A stretch of 64,000 nt of DNA from contig JBIPLJ010000006.1 in assembly GCA_044368415.1 (NCBI GenBank), positions 51,162 through 115,161 of the forward strand, given 5' to 3'. The translations under genes were made by a program, and so were the position numbers. Below, piece by piece: positions 52,144 through 60,679 of the stretch; position 1 is the first letter of the stretch; the number at the start of each line of letters is the position of its first letter. Below the pieces are notes generated by a model that saw nothing but the letters and a program-made list of their open reading frames with translations, was not told the DNA's origin and made no database searches. This DNA is from UBA4615 sp044368415 (GTDB lineage Bacteria > Pseudomonadota > Gammaproteobacteria > Burkholderiales > Burkholderiaceae_E).

Positions 52144-53112
52144 TCAGCTCCGGGCGATGCGCGGATCGAGCGTGCTCTGCACGACATCGACCAGCAGGTT
52201 CAGCAGCACGAAGAACATTGCGAGCACCAGGATCGTCCCCTGCAGCAGCGGCAGGTCGCGCTGGAAGATCGCGCTGTTGAGCAGGAAGCCGGTGCCGGGC
52301 CATGAGAACACCGTCTCGATCAGGATCGAGCCGCCGAGCAGGTAACCGAGCTGCAGGCCCATGACCGCGAGCGCGGTCGGTGCGACGTTCTTGACCACGT
52401 GGCGGAACACGCCGAAGTCGGTCAGGCCTCGGGCCCGCAGCCCGACCACGAACTCCTGCGCGAGGGCCTCGGCGACCAGCGCCCGCACGGTACGCGAGAT
52501 GATGCCCATCGGGATCACGCTCATCGTGATCGAGGGCAGCACGAGGTGGCGGATGTGCGCCCAGTCCCAGGCCCACTCGCCCGAGCCGCCCGGGCCGGCG
52601 CCCGTGGCCGGCAGCCAGTTCAGTTGCGCGGCAAAGATGATGACCAGCACCATGCCGAGCCAGTAATGCGGCACGCTCACGCCGACCACCGACAGGAACG
52701 AGGCCGCCTTGTCCGCCCAGGAGTCGCGGAAGTAGCCGGCGACGAATCCGAAGAGGCAGCCGAAGAAGAAGCCGATCAGCGTCGCCACCGAGGCGAGGAT
52801 CAGCGTGTTGCCCACCGCACGCATCACTTCGGTCGACACCGAACGGCCGCTGGCGATCGAGGTGCCGAGGTCGCCCTGAAGCGCGCGTCCGATCCAGCTC
52901 GCGAACTGCACCGGATAGGGCCGGTCGAAGCCGTAGAGGGTCCGCATCTGGGCCTGGAGTTCGGCCGACGCATCTGCCGGCAGCACCGAGACCAGCGGAT
53001 CGCCCGGGGCCAGGTGCACGAGGGCAAAGCACACCAGCGCCACACCGAACATGATCGGCAAGGTATAGACGACGCGTCTGAAGAGGTAGGTGAGCACAGC
53101 GGTATCCGTCAA
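52144..53112 (-). CDS. dppB: Peptide ABC transporter permease (DppB type)
   Basis: The 322-residue permease has six helices, with the N-terminal VLTYLFRRVVYTLPIMFGVALVCF, a periplasmic loop (HLAPGDPLVSVL) and the EAA loop EFVVGLRARGLTDFGVFRHVV. The terminal signature is TVFSWPGTGFLLNSAIFQRDLPLLQG. An alternative GTG start lies at VLTYLFRR. It is 3 bases before dppC and 121 bases after the binding-protein gene, a GC-rich gap that can form hairpins and may tune the ratio between binding protein and membrane parts. Confidence 0.93.
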   Translation of the reverse strand: MTDTAVLTYLFRRVVYTLPIMFGVALVCFALVHLAPGDPLVSVLPADASAELQAQMRTLYGFDRPYPVQFASWIGRALQGDLGTSIASGRSVSTEVMRAVGNTLILASVATLIGFFFGCLFGFVAGYFRDSWADKAASFLSVVGVSVPHYWLGMVLVIIFAAQLNWLPATGAGPGGSGEWAWDWAHIRHLVLPSITMSVIPMGIISRTVRALVAEALAQEFVVGLRARGLTDFGVFRHVVKNVAPTALAVMGLQLGYLLGGSILIETVFSWPGTGFLLNSAIFQRDLPLLQGTILVLAMFFVLLNLLVDVVQSTLDPRIARS

Positions 53113-53233
53113 GCGTGGAGGCGGGATCGCGTCCCGCCCGGAGGCGCCGCGGCGGACCGGCGAAATGCCGGCCCGGCGCGGGCGCCACGGGCCGCTGCGG
53201 ACGGGTTGCGCCCGGCCGCGGCGAGCGCCGGCG

Positions 53234-54901
53234 TCAGTCCATCGTCATCGTGGCGATGTCGATGAACCAGCTCTTGGGCTGCACGACGTTCTTGACTTTC
53301 GGGCTCATCGCACGCGGACCGACGTCATGGGCAATCCAGATGAACGGCGCCTCCTCGACGATCCGGGCGTGCAGCTTGGCGAGGGCGGCGTCGCGTGCCT
53401 TGTCGTCGAAGCTGCCGCGCGCATCGGCGATCAGCTTGTCGAACTCGGCGTTGCCGAAGTAACCCCAGTTGTTCGACACCGGCGGAAAGGTCTTGGTGCT
53501 GGTGAAACGAACCATCGCGAAGAACGGGTCCATCGCCGCGAAGCTGACGTTGATCGCGTTCGCGCCGTTGGCCGTCGGGTCCTTCGCGCCGCGGCGCCAG
53601 TTGGTGAACAGCGTGTTCCACTCGATGACGTCGAACTGCACGTCGAAGTGGCACTGCTTGAGCGACTGCTGGACCGTCTCGTTCATCGGCAGCGGCTGCA
53701 TCTGGCCCGAGCCCGACGCCGAGATCTGCACCTTGACCTTCAGCGGTTTGGCGGCGGAGTGGCCGGCTTCGGCCATCAGCTTGCGGGCGGCATCAGGATC
53801 GAAGCGAATGTCGAACTTCGGATCGCCCCACCAGGGGTGGCCCGGCGTCACGGTGCCCTTGGGCACGCCCATCATCCCGCCGAGCAACTTGAGCAGCGCT
53901 GTGCGGTCCACACACAGGTTCGCCGCGTGGCGCACCCGCTTGTCGAGCCACGGCGAGCCTTCCGCGAACGACAGCTGCCACGGCCAGACGTGCGGCTGCG
54001 GGTTGAAGTACATCTTGTTGCCGCGGGTCGTGATCGCCGCCATCGCGTCGGGCGACGGGGCCTCGATCCAGTCGACCTGACCGGACAGCAGCGCCGCGGT
54101 GCGGGCGTTGGCCTCAGGCATCGGCAGCATGACGACGCGGTCGATCTTGGGCACGCGCTTCGGATCCCAGTAACCCTTGTTCGCCGCCAGTTCGAGCCGC
54201 TCGCGCGGCACGAAGCGGGTCATCTTGAAGGGACCGCTGCCGGACGCGTCCGCCGCGAAGGCCACCCACGCCTGCTTGGCCCGCTCGGCGACATCGGTGA
54301 CGCCGGCCGGGACCGCCTTCTGCTTCGCCTCCCAGTGGGTCGGCGAGGCCATGAACAGGTTGGTCAGGTTGATCGGCAAGAACGCGTCGGGCTCGCTGGT
54401 GACGAGCTCGACCGTCAGGTCGTCGATCTTGCGCGCGGTGCGCAGCGTCGGCATCCGCGAAGCGGTCACGCCCACCTGGCTGGCGTCGAAGTGAGGCGCC
54501 TCCTTGTCGAGCACCTTGCGGACGTTCCAGACCACCGCGTCTGCGGTGAAGGACGAGCCGTCGTGGAACTTCACGCCCGGACGCAGCTTGAAGACCCACT
54601 TGGTCTTGTCCTTGGCGTCGACCGCCCAGGACAGCGCCAGGCCGGGGATCAGGACGCTCGGTGCATCGGCCTTCGAGAGGTCCCAGTGTGTCAGCGCGTC
54701 GTACATCGGGATGCCGGTAAACCGGTTGCCCTCGAAGCCCTGGTCGGGCTGGCCGAGCGTGCGCGGGATGTCGGCGGCGGTCATCGCGATGCGCAGGGTC
54801 TTCTCCTGGGCGATCGACGGCGTAGCGAACGACGCCGTGAAGACAGCGGCGGTGCTCAGGAAGGCGGCAGCGACGCGTTGCTTGCGGAACGCGAGAGTCA
54901 T
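53234..54901 (-). CDS. dppA: Periplasmic peptide/amide-binding protein (family 5)
   Basis: The 555-residue product has a signal peptide (VAAAFLSTAAVFTASFATPSIAQ, cleavage near IAQ-EKT). The mature protein is an SBP_bac_5 fold: TLRIAMTAADIPRTLG at the start, YDALTHWDLSKADAPSVLIPGLALSW, WVFKLRPGVKFHDGSSFTADAVVWNVRK, SGPFKMTRFVPRERLELAANKGYWD and a C-terminal lobe with VDRTALLKLLGGMMG. The ATG at 54901 follows a good AAGGAG ribosome site. It opens the operon dppA-dppB-dppC-dppF-dppD-amidase. Ligand identity is unknown; the linked amidase suggests an amide or short peptide. Confidence 0.92.
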   Translation of the reverse strand: MTLAFRKQRVAAAFLSTAAVFTASFATPSIAQEKTLRIAMTAADIPRTLGQPDQGFEGNRFTGIPMYDALTHWDLSKADAPSVLIPGLALSWAVDAKDKTKWVFKLRPGVKFHDGSSFTADAVVWNVRKVLDKEAPHFDASQVGVTASRMPTLRTARKIDDLTVELVTSEPDAFLPINLTNLFMASPTHWEAKQKAVPAGVTDVAERAKQAWVAFAADASGSGPFKMTRFVPRERLELAANKGYWDPKRVPKIDRVVMLPMPEANARTAALLSGQVDWIEAPSPDAMAAITTRGNKMYFNPQPHVWPWQLSFAEGSPWLDKRVRHAANLCVDRTALLKLLGGMMGVPKGTVTPGHPWWGDPKFDIRFDPDAARKLMAEAGHSAAKPLKVKVQISASGSGQMQPLPMNETVQQSLKQCHFDVQFDVIEWNTLFTNWRRGAKDPTANGANAINVSFAAMDPFFAMVRFTSTKTFPPVSNNWGYFGNAEFDKLIADARGSFDDKARDAALAKLHARIVEEAPFIWIAHDVGPRAMSPKVKNVVQPKSWFIDIATMTMD

Positions 54902-55459
54902 CAGTTTCTCCTTGTTGTGGGATCGATTGGTCGGGGCCGACAGCCGACAGGCGCAAGGCGCGTGCCAGAGATCTGAATCGAACCGAATCGGTGCGCAGCG
55001 GACACACCGACCGAGACCGGGTGGTACAAGGTCACCCGCGCGCCGGTCGCACGCCAGAACCGTGCAGGAAGCACCGGTTGGGTGCGGATTGCCGCCCAGG
55101 CATCGCGAGGCGTAGGTGGCCGGTTGTATCAGCCAGGATGCCGTCCGTCGAGACTCACCCAACGCCGCGATTCGGAATCCGGAATCCGGACAGATTCGTC
55201 AGAACAGCGGTGGACCCGCCCCTATGAGGTGCCCGGTCGCGAATTCAAACACCCCACGGGCCGGTCGCGCGCCGATCCCTGTCGCGCTGCCGGCGACGGG
55301 GCCGGTTGCGAGGGTGCGGGGTCGGCGGATAGCGGCTTCGCGAACTGACAAGTCTCGTGTTGGTTTCGAACCAGCGCAGCCGGTTAGACTCGGACCCAGA
55401 GATGTGTCCCGGCCGACCGCTTTCGGGTCGCCATCCGCCGCCTGTTTCGAAGGGTCCGT
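54902..55459. other. Divergent intergenic region, dppA/M13 peptidase
   Basis: 558 bases without a convincing gene. Notable items are a short direct repeat GGAATCC (55178-55191 area), a TTCGCGAA palindrome at 55338-55345 and the inverted repeat TGGTT-TCG-AACCA at 55361-55373, about 90 bases before the peptidase gene. No good sigma70 promoter was identified for either gene, although both should be here. Confidence 0.5.
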
Positions 55460-57544
55460 ATGACCGCCCCCCCCTGGCTCTTGTCGAGGAGCCGAGCGAC
55501 TCGCGCGCTCCTGTCCTGCCTTACCGTGGCGGTGCTATCGGCGCTCGCCTCTGTCGCTTTCGCCGCGGACGACGGGCCCTCGTTGGGCTATTCCCCCGCC
55601 AACATGGACAAGCGCGTGAGCCCGCGCAAGGACTTCTACCGGTATGCCGCGGGTCAGTGGGTGCAGAACACCGAGATTCCCGCCAGCGAATCGGACATCA
55701 GCGGATTCACCGAGCTCGCCGCCAAGGTCGACCGGCAGCTGCTGGACCTGATCAGGGCGTCGGCTTCAGCGCGCGCCGCGCCCGGCAGCCCGCGGCAGCA
55801 GATCGGTGACTACTGGCTCGCCGCTACGGACCTCGCGCGGCTGGACGAGGTCGGGATCAGGCCACTGCAGGGCGATCTCGATCGGATCGCGGCCCTGTCT
55901 GTGGCTGGGGCGGGGGTGGCCCTCGGGGAGATATCGGGACGTCTCCAGATGGCCTACGGCGTGTCGCCGCTGGTCAACGCGGTGGTCACCACCGATGCCA
56001 AGGACAGCCGCGCGCACGTGCTCATGATCGTCGCTGGCCAGCAGTCGCTGCGCCTCGACGACTATGCCATGCCCGAGAGCCAGCCGCTGCGTGATCACTA
56101 TCTGGCGTACATCTCGAAGATGTTCGAGAGTGCCGGCCAGTCGGCGCAGGCCGCCGAAGCGGCCGCTCGCGCCGTGCTCTCGATCGAGATCGAGGTGTCG
56201 GCCGCACAGCTCACTCCGCTGCAGTCGCTCGACCCCGCGGTCACCTACAACATCATGCCGCTGGCCGAGGCACAGGCGCTGATCCCGACGCTGGACCTCG
56301 TGTCCCACCTGACGTCTCTGGGCGTCGCCGCACCGGCGACCGTGCAGGTACGCGACATCGCCGCCCTGAAGGCCGTCGATACGGTGCTTCGCACGCGCCC
56401 GGCCGACGAGGTCCGCGCACTGCTGCGCTGGCACCTGCTCACCGCTCGTGCGTCTGCGCTCGGCCAGCCCTGGCGCGGCCTGGACCAGGCGTTCGCGCGT
56501 CAGCGTGAAGGATTGCAGTCGTCGCCGCCACGCGAACGCGAGATCACCCGCGAGATCAGCGTCGGGCTGTTCTCCCCGTTATCGCAGCTCTACGTCGAGG
56601 CCCACTTTCCGGACGGTACCCGCCAGGATGTCACGCGAATGGTAGGGCACATCAAGGATGAATTCGCGATGCGCCTGCGGACTAACCCCTGGCTCGACGA
56701 GCCCACCCGTGCCGCAGCGCTCGAGAAACTCGCCCGGATCGACATCAAGGTCGGCTACGCCGACACGTGGCTCGATTTCAGCGCGATCGCCATCAGACCC
56801 GACGATCATTTCGGCAACCGCCAGCGCGTCGGCGAGTTCCAGCAGCGGCGTCAACTCTCCCGACTGGGCCGGCCCGTGGTGAACGAGCGGTTCGCCGCAC
56901 CGCCCTACACCACGCCGACCTCGGTGAACGCGGCATACGACCCGCAGACCAATTCCATCGACATCACGGCGGCCATCGTCCAGCCGCCCTTCTACGTGCC
57001 GTCCGCCGACGCGGCGGTCAACTACTGCACCATCGGCGCCGTGATCGGTCACGAACTGACCCATGGCTTCGACAGCAACGGCAGCCGATACGGTCCTGCA
57101 GGCAATCTGCGCAATTGGTGGACGCCTCGGGCGCAGGCGGAATTCAAGCGGCGCACCGACGTGCTGGTGCGCCACTACGGCGAGTTCACGCTGCTTCCGG
57201 GTCTGAAGCACAACGGCGAGCTGACCCTCACCGAGAACACAGCGGACCTGGGCGGCATCACGCTGGCTCACGCCGCGCTTCACCGGCACCTGCGCGGCGC
57301 ACGGCAGCCGAGGATCGATGGCCTGTCGACAGACCAGCGATGCTTCGTGGCCTGGGCCCAGCTTTGGGCCTACAAGGGCCGTCCTGAGCGGGTGCGCCTG
57401 CTGGCGGCCGTCGACTACCATGGAAGCAACACCCTGCGCGGCTTCGTTCCCCTGCTTCATCTGGATGCCTTCCATAAAGCCATCGGCACACGCCCCGGCG
57501 ATCCGATGTGGCGCGCGCCCAAGGACAGGGTGGTGATCTGGTGA
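55460..57544 (+). CDS. Exported M13-family zinc metallopeptidase
   Basis: The 694-residue neprilysin/PepO-like protein has a signal peptide (ALLSCLTVAVLSALASVAFA, cleavage near FA-ADD). The zinc site is HExxH at His531, Glu532 and His535 (VIGHELTHGFDSNG). The third ligand lies in ENTADLGG (Glu592, with Asp596). The substrate-binding NAAYDPQTNSI (NAxY-like) precedes it. The mature N-terminus DKRVSPRKDFYRYAAGQWVQN and the terminal VVIW are family features. The enzyme cleaves oligopeptides; here the site is probably periplasmic. Its stop overlaps the GTG of the next gene (GTGA), which suggests coupled expression. Confidence 0.94.
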   Translation: MTAPPWLLSRSRATRALLSCLTVAVLSALASVAFAADDGPSLGYSPANMDKRVSPRKDFYRYAAGQWVQNTEIPASESDISGFTELAAKVDRQLLDLIRASASARAAPGSPRQQIGDYWLAATDLARLDEVGIRPLQGDLDRIAALSVAGAGVALGEISGRLQMAYGVSPLVNAVVTTDAKDSRAHVLMIVAGQQSLRLDDYAMPESQPLRDHYLAYISKMFESAGQSAQAAEAAARAVLSIEIEVSAAQLTPLQSLDPAVTYNIMPLAEAQALIPTLDLVSHLTSLGVAAPATVQVRDIAALKAVDTVLRTRPADEVRALLRWHLLTARASALGQPWRGLDQAFARQREGLQSSPPREREITREISVGLFSPLSQLYVEAHFPDGTRQDVTRMVGHIKDEFAMRLRTNPWLDEPTRAAALEKLARIDIKVGYADTWLDFSAIAIRPDDHFGNRQRVGEFQQRRQLSRLGRPVVNERFAAPPYTTPTSVNAAYDPQTNSIDITAAIVQPPFYVPSADAAVNYCTIGAVIGHELTHGFDSNGSRYGPAGNLRNWWTPRAQAEFKRRTDVLVRHYGEFTLLPGLKHNGELTLTENTADLGGITLAHAALHRHLRGARQPRIDGLSTDQRCFVAWAQLWAYKGRPERVRLLAAVDYHGSNTLRGFVPLLHLDAFHKAIGTRPGDPMWRAPKDRVVIW

Positions 57545-58347
57545 GCACCCTCGCTCGTGCTCGCTCACGTTCCACTAAGCCAGCGAATTCAGGCTCTAAA
57601 GTGATCCGTCCCATCGTCATCGCGATATTCGCCGCCACCGTACACATGCTCGTGCCCGCGCATGCCGCCACCGGTGCGGGCACGACTCAGCATCATGCTG
57701 TCCAGTTCTCCAAGGGCAAGACCACTGCGCAGGTGCGCGGTTCGGTCAAGGGCGAGCACGATGCCGAGTACATCGTCAGCGCGGGGGCCGGTCAGACGCT
57801 GGCGGTGTCGTCGACATCGAAGAACGGGTCCCTGAACTTCAACATCCTGCCGCCGACCTCCAGAGAAGCGATGTTCAGCGGAGGCGTGCAGGGCTCGAAG
57901 GCGAGCGTCGTGCTGCCTGCCGACGGCAGCTACGTGCTGCAGGTATTCCTGACCCGGAATGCAGCGCGGCGAGGCGAGTCCGCACCCTTCACTCTGGATG
58001 TGGCGGTCACCGGGCAGCCACTGCTGCCGTTGCCTGCAGCGAGCGATGCGCGGGTTGCCGGCACGCGCTTCCACGCCGCGGCCAGCGTGCCCTGCCGGAC
58101 GCCGGGCGCCGACGCGGTCGCGAGCTGCAAGGCCGGCGTGGTACGGCGAAGTCGCGACGGCACCGCGACGGTCGAACTGCGCAGCCCCGAAACCCTTGTC
58201 CGCAACATCTTGGTCGTCAAGGGCCAGCCTGTGGCGTCGGACTCCGCGCAGCCGATGTCGGCTCATCGTCAGGGCGAGGTGCTCACCATCCGCTTCGGCA
58301 GTGATGAGCGCTACGAACTGCCCGACACCCTGCTGAACGGCGGCTGA
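57541..58347 (+). CDS. Exported protein resembling g-type lysozyme inhibitor / PPC-like domain
   Basis: From the GTG at 57541 the protein has 268 residues; a GTG at 57601 would begin directly at the signal peptide (VIRPIVIAIFAATVHMLVPAHA) and give 248. The mature beta-rich domain has HAVQFSKGKTTAQVRGSVKGEHDAEYIVSAGAGQTLAVS, then SLNFNILPP and DGSYVLQVFLTRNAARRGESAPFTLDVAV, which resembles PliG-type lysozyme inhibitors and bacterial pre-peptidase domains. A second part has two cysteines (SVPCRTPG, ASCKAGV). The assignment is by pattern only. It shares its start with the M13 stop, which suggests one transcript. Confidence 0.65.
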   Translation: MSTLARARSRSTKPANSGSKVIRPIVIAIFAATVHMLVPAHAATGAGTTQHHAVQFSKGKTTAQVRGSVKGEHDAEYIVSAGAGQTLAVSSTSKNGSLNFNILPPTSREAMFSGGVQGSKASVVLPADGSYVLQVFLTRNAARRGESAPFTLDVAVTGQPLLPLPAASDARVAGTRFHAAASVPCRTPGADAVASCKAGVVRRSRDGTATVELRSPETLVRNILVVKGQPVASDSAQPMSAHRQGEVLTIRFGSDERYELPDTLLNGG

Positions 58348-58711
58348 ACGGCAGCTAATGTCAACTGAGCGGCGGCGGGACGGCGGCTGAGCGGCGACTG
58401 TCGACGACGCGGGACTCGCGCCCCCTCCCCGATGATCCGCAGACTCGCGTCGTCGCTCGCAACCTTCGGTGCATGGCTGGTCATCGCGCCGTCAGGCGGG
58501 CGGATGCACACCGGCGAGGATCCCTTGAGCGCGCTCCGGGGCCTAGATCGGCCCACCATGGACCGTCTGTATCACTGGAAGCCCGCCATCGGCCGGGTTG
58601 TGCGTCCAAGCACCGCTGCGGATGCCCCCGAAGCCGTGAGCCGCTACGCCTCCCATTGGCGCGGCGACTCATGCGAACGGGTCACTCAAATGGCGAGACG
58701 CCAAAGTCTAT
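58348..58711. other. Intergenic stretch with no recognised gene
   Basis: Just after the preceding stop there are imperfect repeats of GCGGCTGA/GCGGCGACTG (58337-58400). A 93-codon frame at 58432-58713 (MIRRLASSLATFGAWLV) has a hydrophobic start but no recognisable domain and runs into the tRNA-Ser terminator, so it is not called as a gene. Confidence 0.45.
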
Positions 58712-58741
58712 AAACGAAAAAGCCCTTGAATTTCAAGGGCT
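58712..58741 (-). terminator. Intrinsic terminator after tRNA-Ser
   Basis: AGCCCTTGAA (58721-58730) and TTCAAGGGCT (58732-58741) form a 10-base stem. On the minus strand it is followed by a T-rich run (TTTTCGTTTA, 58720-58711). It begins 13 bases after the tRNA 3' end. Confidence 0.9.
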
Positions 58742-58753
58742 TAGACGCACTAC

Positions 58754-58844
<91 letters not shown>

Positions 58845-59057
58845 GTGGTCTTCGACACCATCCGCCAGCACGGACGGAGCGAGCAATCAAGACATCGAGT
58901 GTAACACGCAACCCAGGGCGCCATTCGTCGGCCACAAGGCACCATTCGAGCGAGGCTGCGGAGATCCGAAGGGTCGGTGGCAACAGCCAGGCCGCTAAGC
59001 TGCGGCGCATGGCCTCGTCGGAACCGGGGCCCGACCCACGCTCTCTGGACCCTCGCG

Positions 59058-59243
59058 ATGAAACTCAAAGCCGCCCTATCCCTGCTCGCCGCCGTTGCCT
59101 TGTTGACGCCCATGGCCGCGATGCTCGGGCTCTACGACACCACCTTCGAGGAGGTCGCGCGCTTCGCCGGCCCGGTGCTCGGCGCGGCGAGTGCGATCGC
59201 CTTCATGCGGCTCTTCTCGCGGCTCTTCTCGCGGCGCGCCTGA
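59058..59243 (+). CDS. Small hydrophobic protein
   Basis: The 61-residue frame begins MKLKAALSLLAAVALLTPMAAMLGLYD, a probable signal anchor or membrane helix, and has a second hydrophobic stretch VLGAASAIAFMRLFSRLFS with a basic end. Third positions are GC-rich like real genes here. An in-frame ATG at 58977 would add 27 residues of translated intergenic sequence and is disfavoured. No family is recognised. It stands between tRNA-Ser and the convergent serS. Confidence 0.5.
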   Translation: MKLKAALSLLAAVALLTPMAAMLGLYDTTFEEVARFAGPVLGAASAIAFMRLFSRLFSRRA

Positions 59244-59307
59244 GCACGGGACGCCACGCTCGCTCCCGCGGGACGGGCGGCACCCACCCGACACAGGGAC
59301 GGTGCAC

Positions 59308-60618
59308 TCAATCGGCCCGCAGCACCTCGAGCCCGCCCAGATACGGCCGCAGCGCAACCGGCACCGTGATCGAGCCGTCGGCCAACTGGTGGTTCTCCAG
59401 CACCGCGACCAGCGTGCGCCCGACGGCCAGCCCCGAGCCGTTCAAGGTGTGCACCAGCTCCGGCTTGCCCTGCTCGTTGCGAAAGCGCGCCTGCATCCGG
59501 CGCGCCTGGAACGCCTCGCAGTTCGAGCACGACGAGATCTCGCGGTAAGCACCCTGCCCCGGCAGCCAGACCTCGAGGTCATAGGTCTTGGCGGCGCCCG
59601 CGCCCATGTCGCCGGCGCACAGCGCCATCACACGGAACGGCAGCTCGAGCTTCCGGAGGATGGCCTCGGCGTGCCCGACCATCTCCTCGAGCGCGTCGTA
59701 CGACTGCTCGGGCCGCACGATCTGCACCATCTCCACCTTGTCGAACTGGTGCTGGCGGATCATGCCGCGCGTGTCGCGCCCGTAGGCGCCGGCCTCGGAG
59801 CGGAAACACGGCGTGTGCGCCGTCAGCCGCATCGGCAGCGCGTCGGCGGCGACGATCTCGCCGCGCACGATGTTGGTCAGCGAGACCTCGGCGGTCGGGA
59901 TCAGGTAGAGCGCGCCCGTCTCGTCCTGCGGATCCTGGCCACCTTTGCGGACCGAGAACAGGTCGTCGCCGAACTTCGGCAGCTGGCCGGTGCCGCGCAG
60001 GGTCTCGGCATTGACGATGTACGGCGTGTAGCACTCCGTGTAACCGTGCTCGCCGGTGTGCACATCGAGCATCAGCTGCGCGAGCGCGCGGTGCAGCCGC
60101 GCGATGGGGCCCTTCATCAGCGCGAAGCGCGCGCCGGAGAGCTTGGCGGCGGTCTCGAAGTCGAGCCCGAGCGGCACGCCGAGGTCGACATGGTCACGGG
60201 CTGGGAAGCCGAGGGGCACGGGCTCGGTGCCGGTGGGCGACCAGCGCCGCAGCTCGACGTTGTCGGCCTCGGAGCGGCCCGGCGGCACGCTGTCGTGTGG
60301 CAAGTTCGGCAGCATCGCAAGCCAGACGTCGAGCCTCGCCTGGATCGCGTCGTTGGCCGCGGCGCTCGCCTTGAGCGCGTCGCCCAGCCCGGCCACCTCG
60401 GCCATCGCGGCGGCGGTGTCCTCGCCCTTCGTCTTGAGCTGGCCGATCGACTTGGACAGCGCGTTGCGACGCGCCTGCAGGTCTTCGGTGCGGGTCTGGA
60501 CGGCCCGGCGCTCGGTCTCGAGGGCGCGGAAGGCGTCGGTGTCGAGCGCGAAACCGCGCGCGGCAAGGCGGGCGGCGACGGTGTCGAGGTCCTTTCGGAG
60601 GAGCTGGATGTCGAGCAT
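59308..60618 (-). CDS. serS: Seryl-tRNA synthetase
   Basis: Class II synthetase that charges tRNA-Ser and also tRNA-Sec where present. The 436-residue product starts MLDIQLLRKDLDTVAARLA. A long antiparallel coiled-coil arm (about residues 25-105) reaches for the long variable arm of the tRNA. The catalytic core has motif 1 near GPIARLHRALAQLML, TAEVSLTNIVRGEI, motif 2 PCFRSEAGAYGRDTRGMIRQHQFDKVEM, SSCSNCEAFQARRM and motif 3 LNGSGLAVGRTLVAVLENHQ. An ATG three codons earlier (60627) is possible; the MLDIQ start is the family norm. Confidence 0.97.
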   Translation of the reverse strand: MLDIQLLRKDLDTVAARLAARGFALDTDAFRALETERRAVQTRTEDLQARRNALSKSIGQLKTKGEDTAAAMAEVAGLGDALKASAAANDAIQARLDVWLAMLPNLPHDSVPPGRSEADNVELRRWSPTGTEPVPLGFPARDHVDLGVPLGLDFETAAKLSGARFALMKGPIARLHRALAQLMLDVHTGEHGYTECYTPYIVNAETLRGTGQLPKFGDDLFSVRKGGQDPQDETGALYLIPTAEVSLTNIVRGEIVAADALPMRLTAHTPCFRSEAGAYGRDTRGMIRQHQFDKVEMVQIVRPEQSYDALEEMVGHAEAILRKLELPFRVMALCAGDMGAGAAKTYDLEVWLPGQGAYREISSCSNCEAFQARRMQARFRNEQGKPELVHTLNGSGLAVGRTLVAVLENHQLADGSITVPVALRPYLGGLEVLRAD

Positions 60619-60679
60619 GGCCGACATTCTAGCGGGCGGCGCACGGCGCCCGCCCGCCTCGGTCGCCGGCCCCGCGATC

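Noticed and set aside
55361..55373. Fragment resembling a tRNA T arm (GGTTTCGAACC)
   Set aside because: No acceptor or anticodon stem surrounds it, so it is only a short inverted repeat.
58432..58713. 93-codon open frame before tRNA-Ser
   Set aside because: No domain, no ribosome site, and it runs into the tRNA-Ser terminator; composition is not distinct from intergenic DNA.
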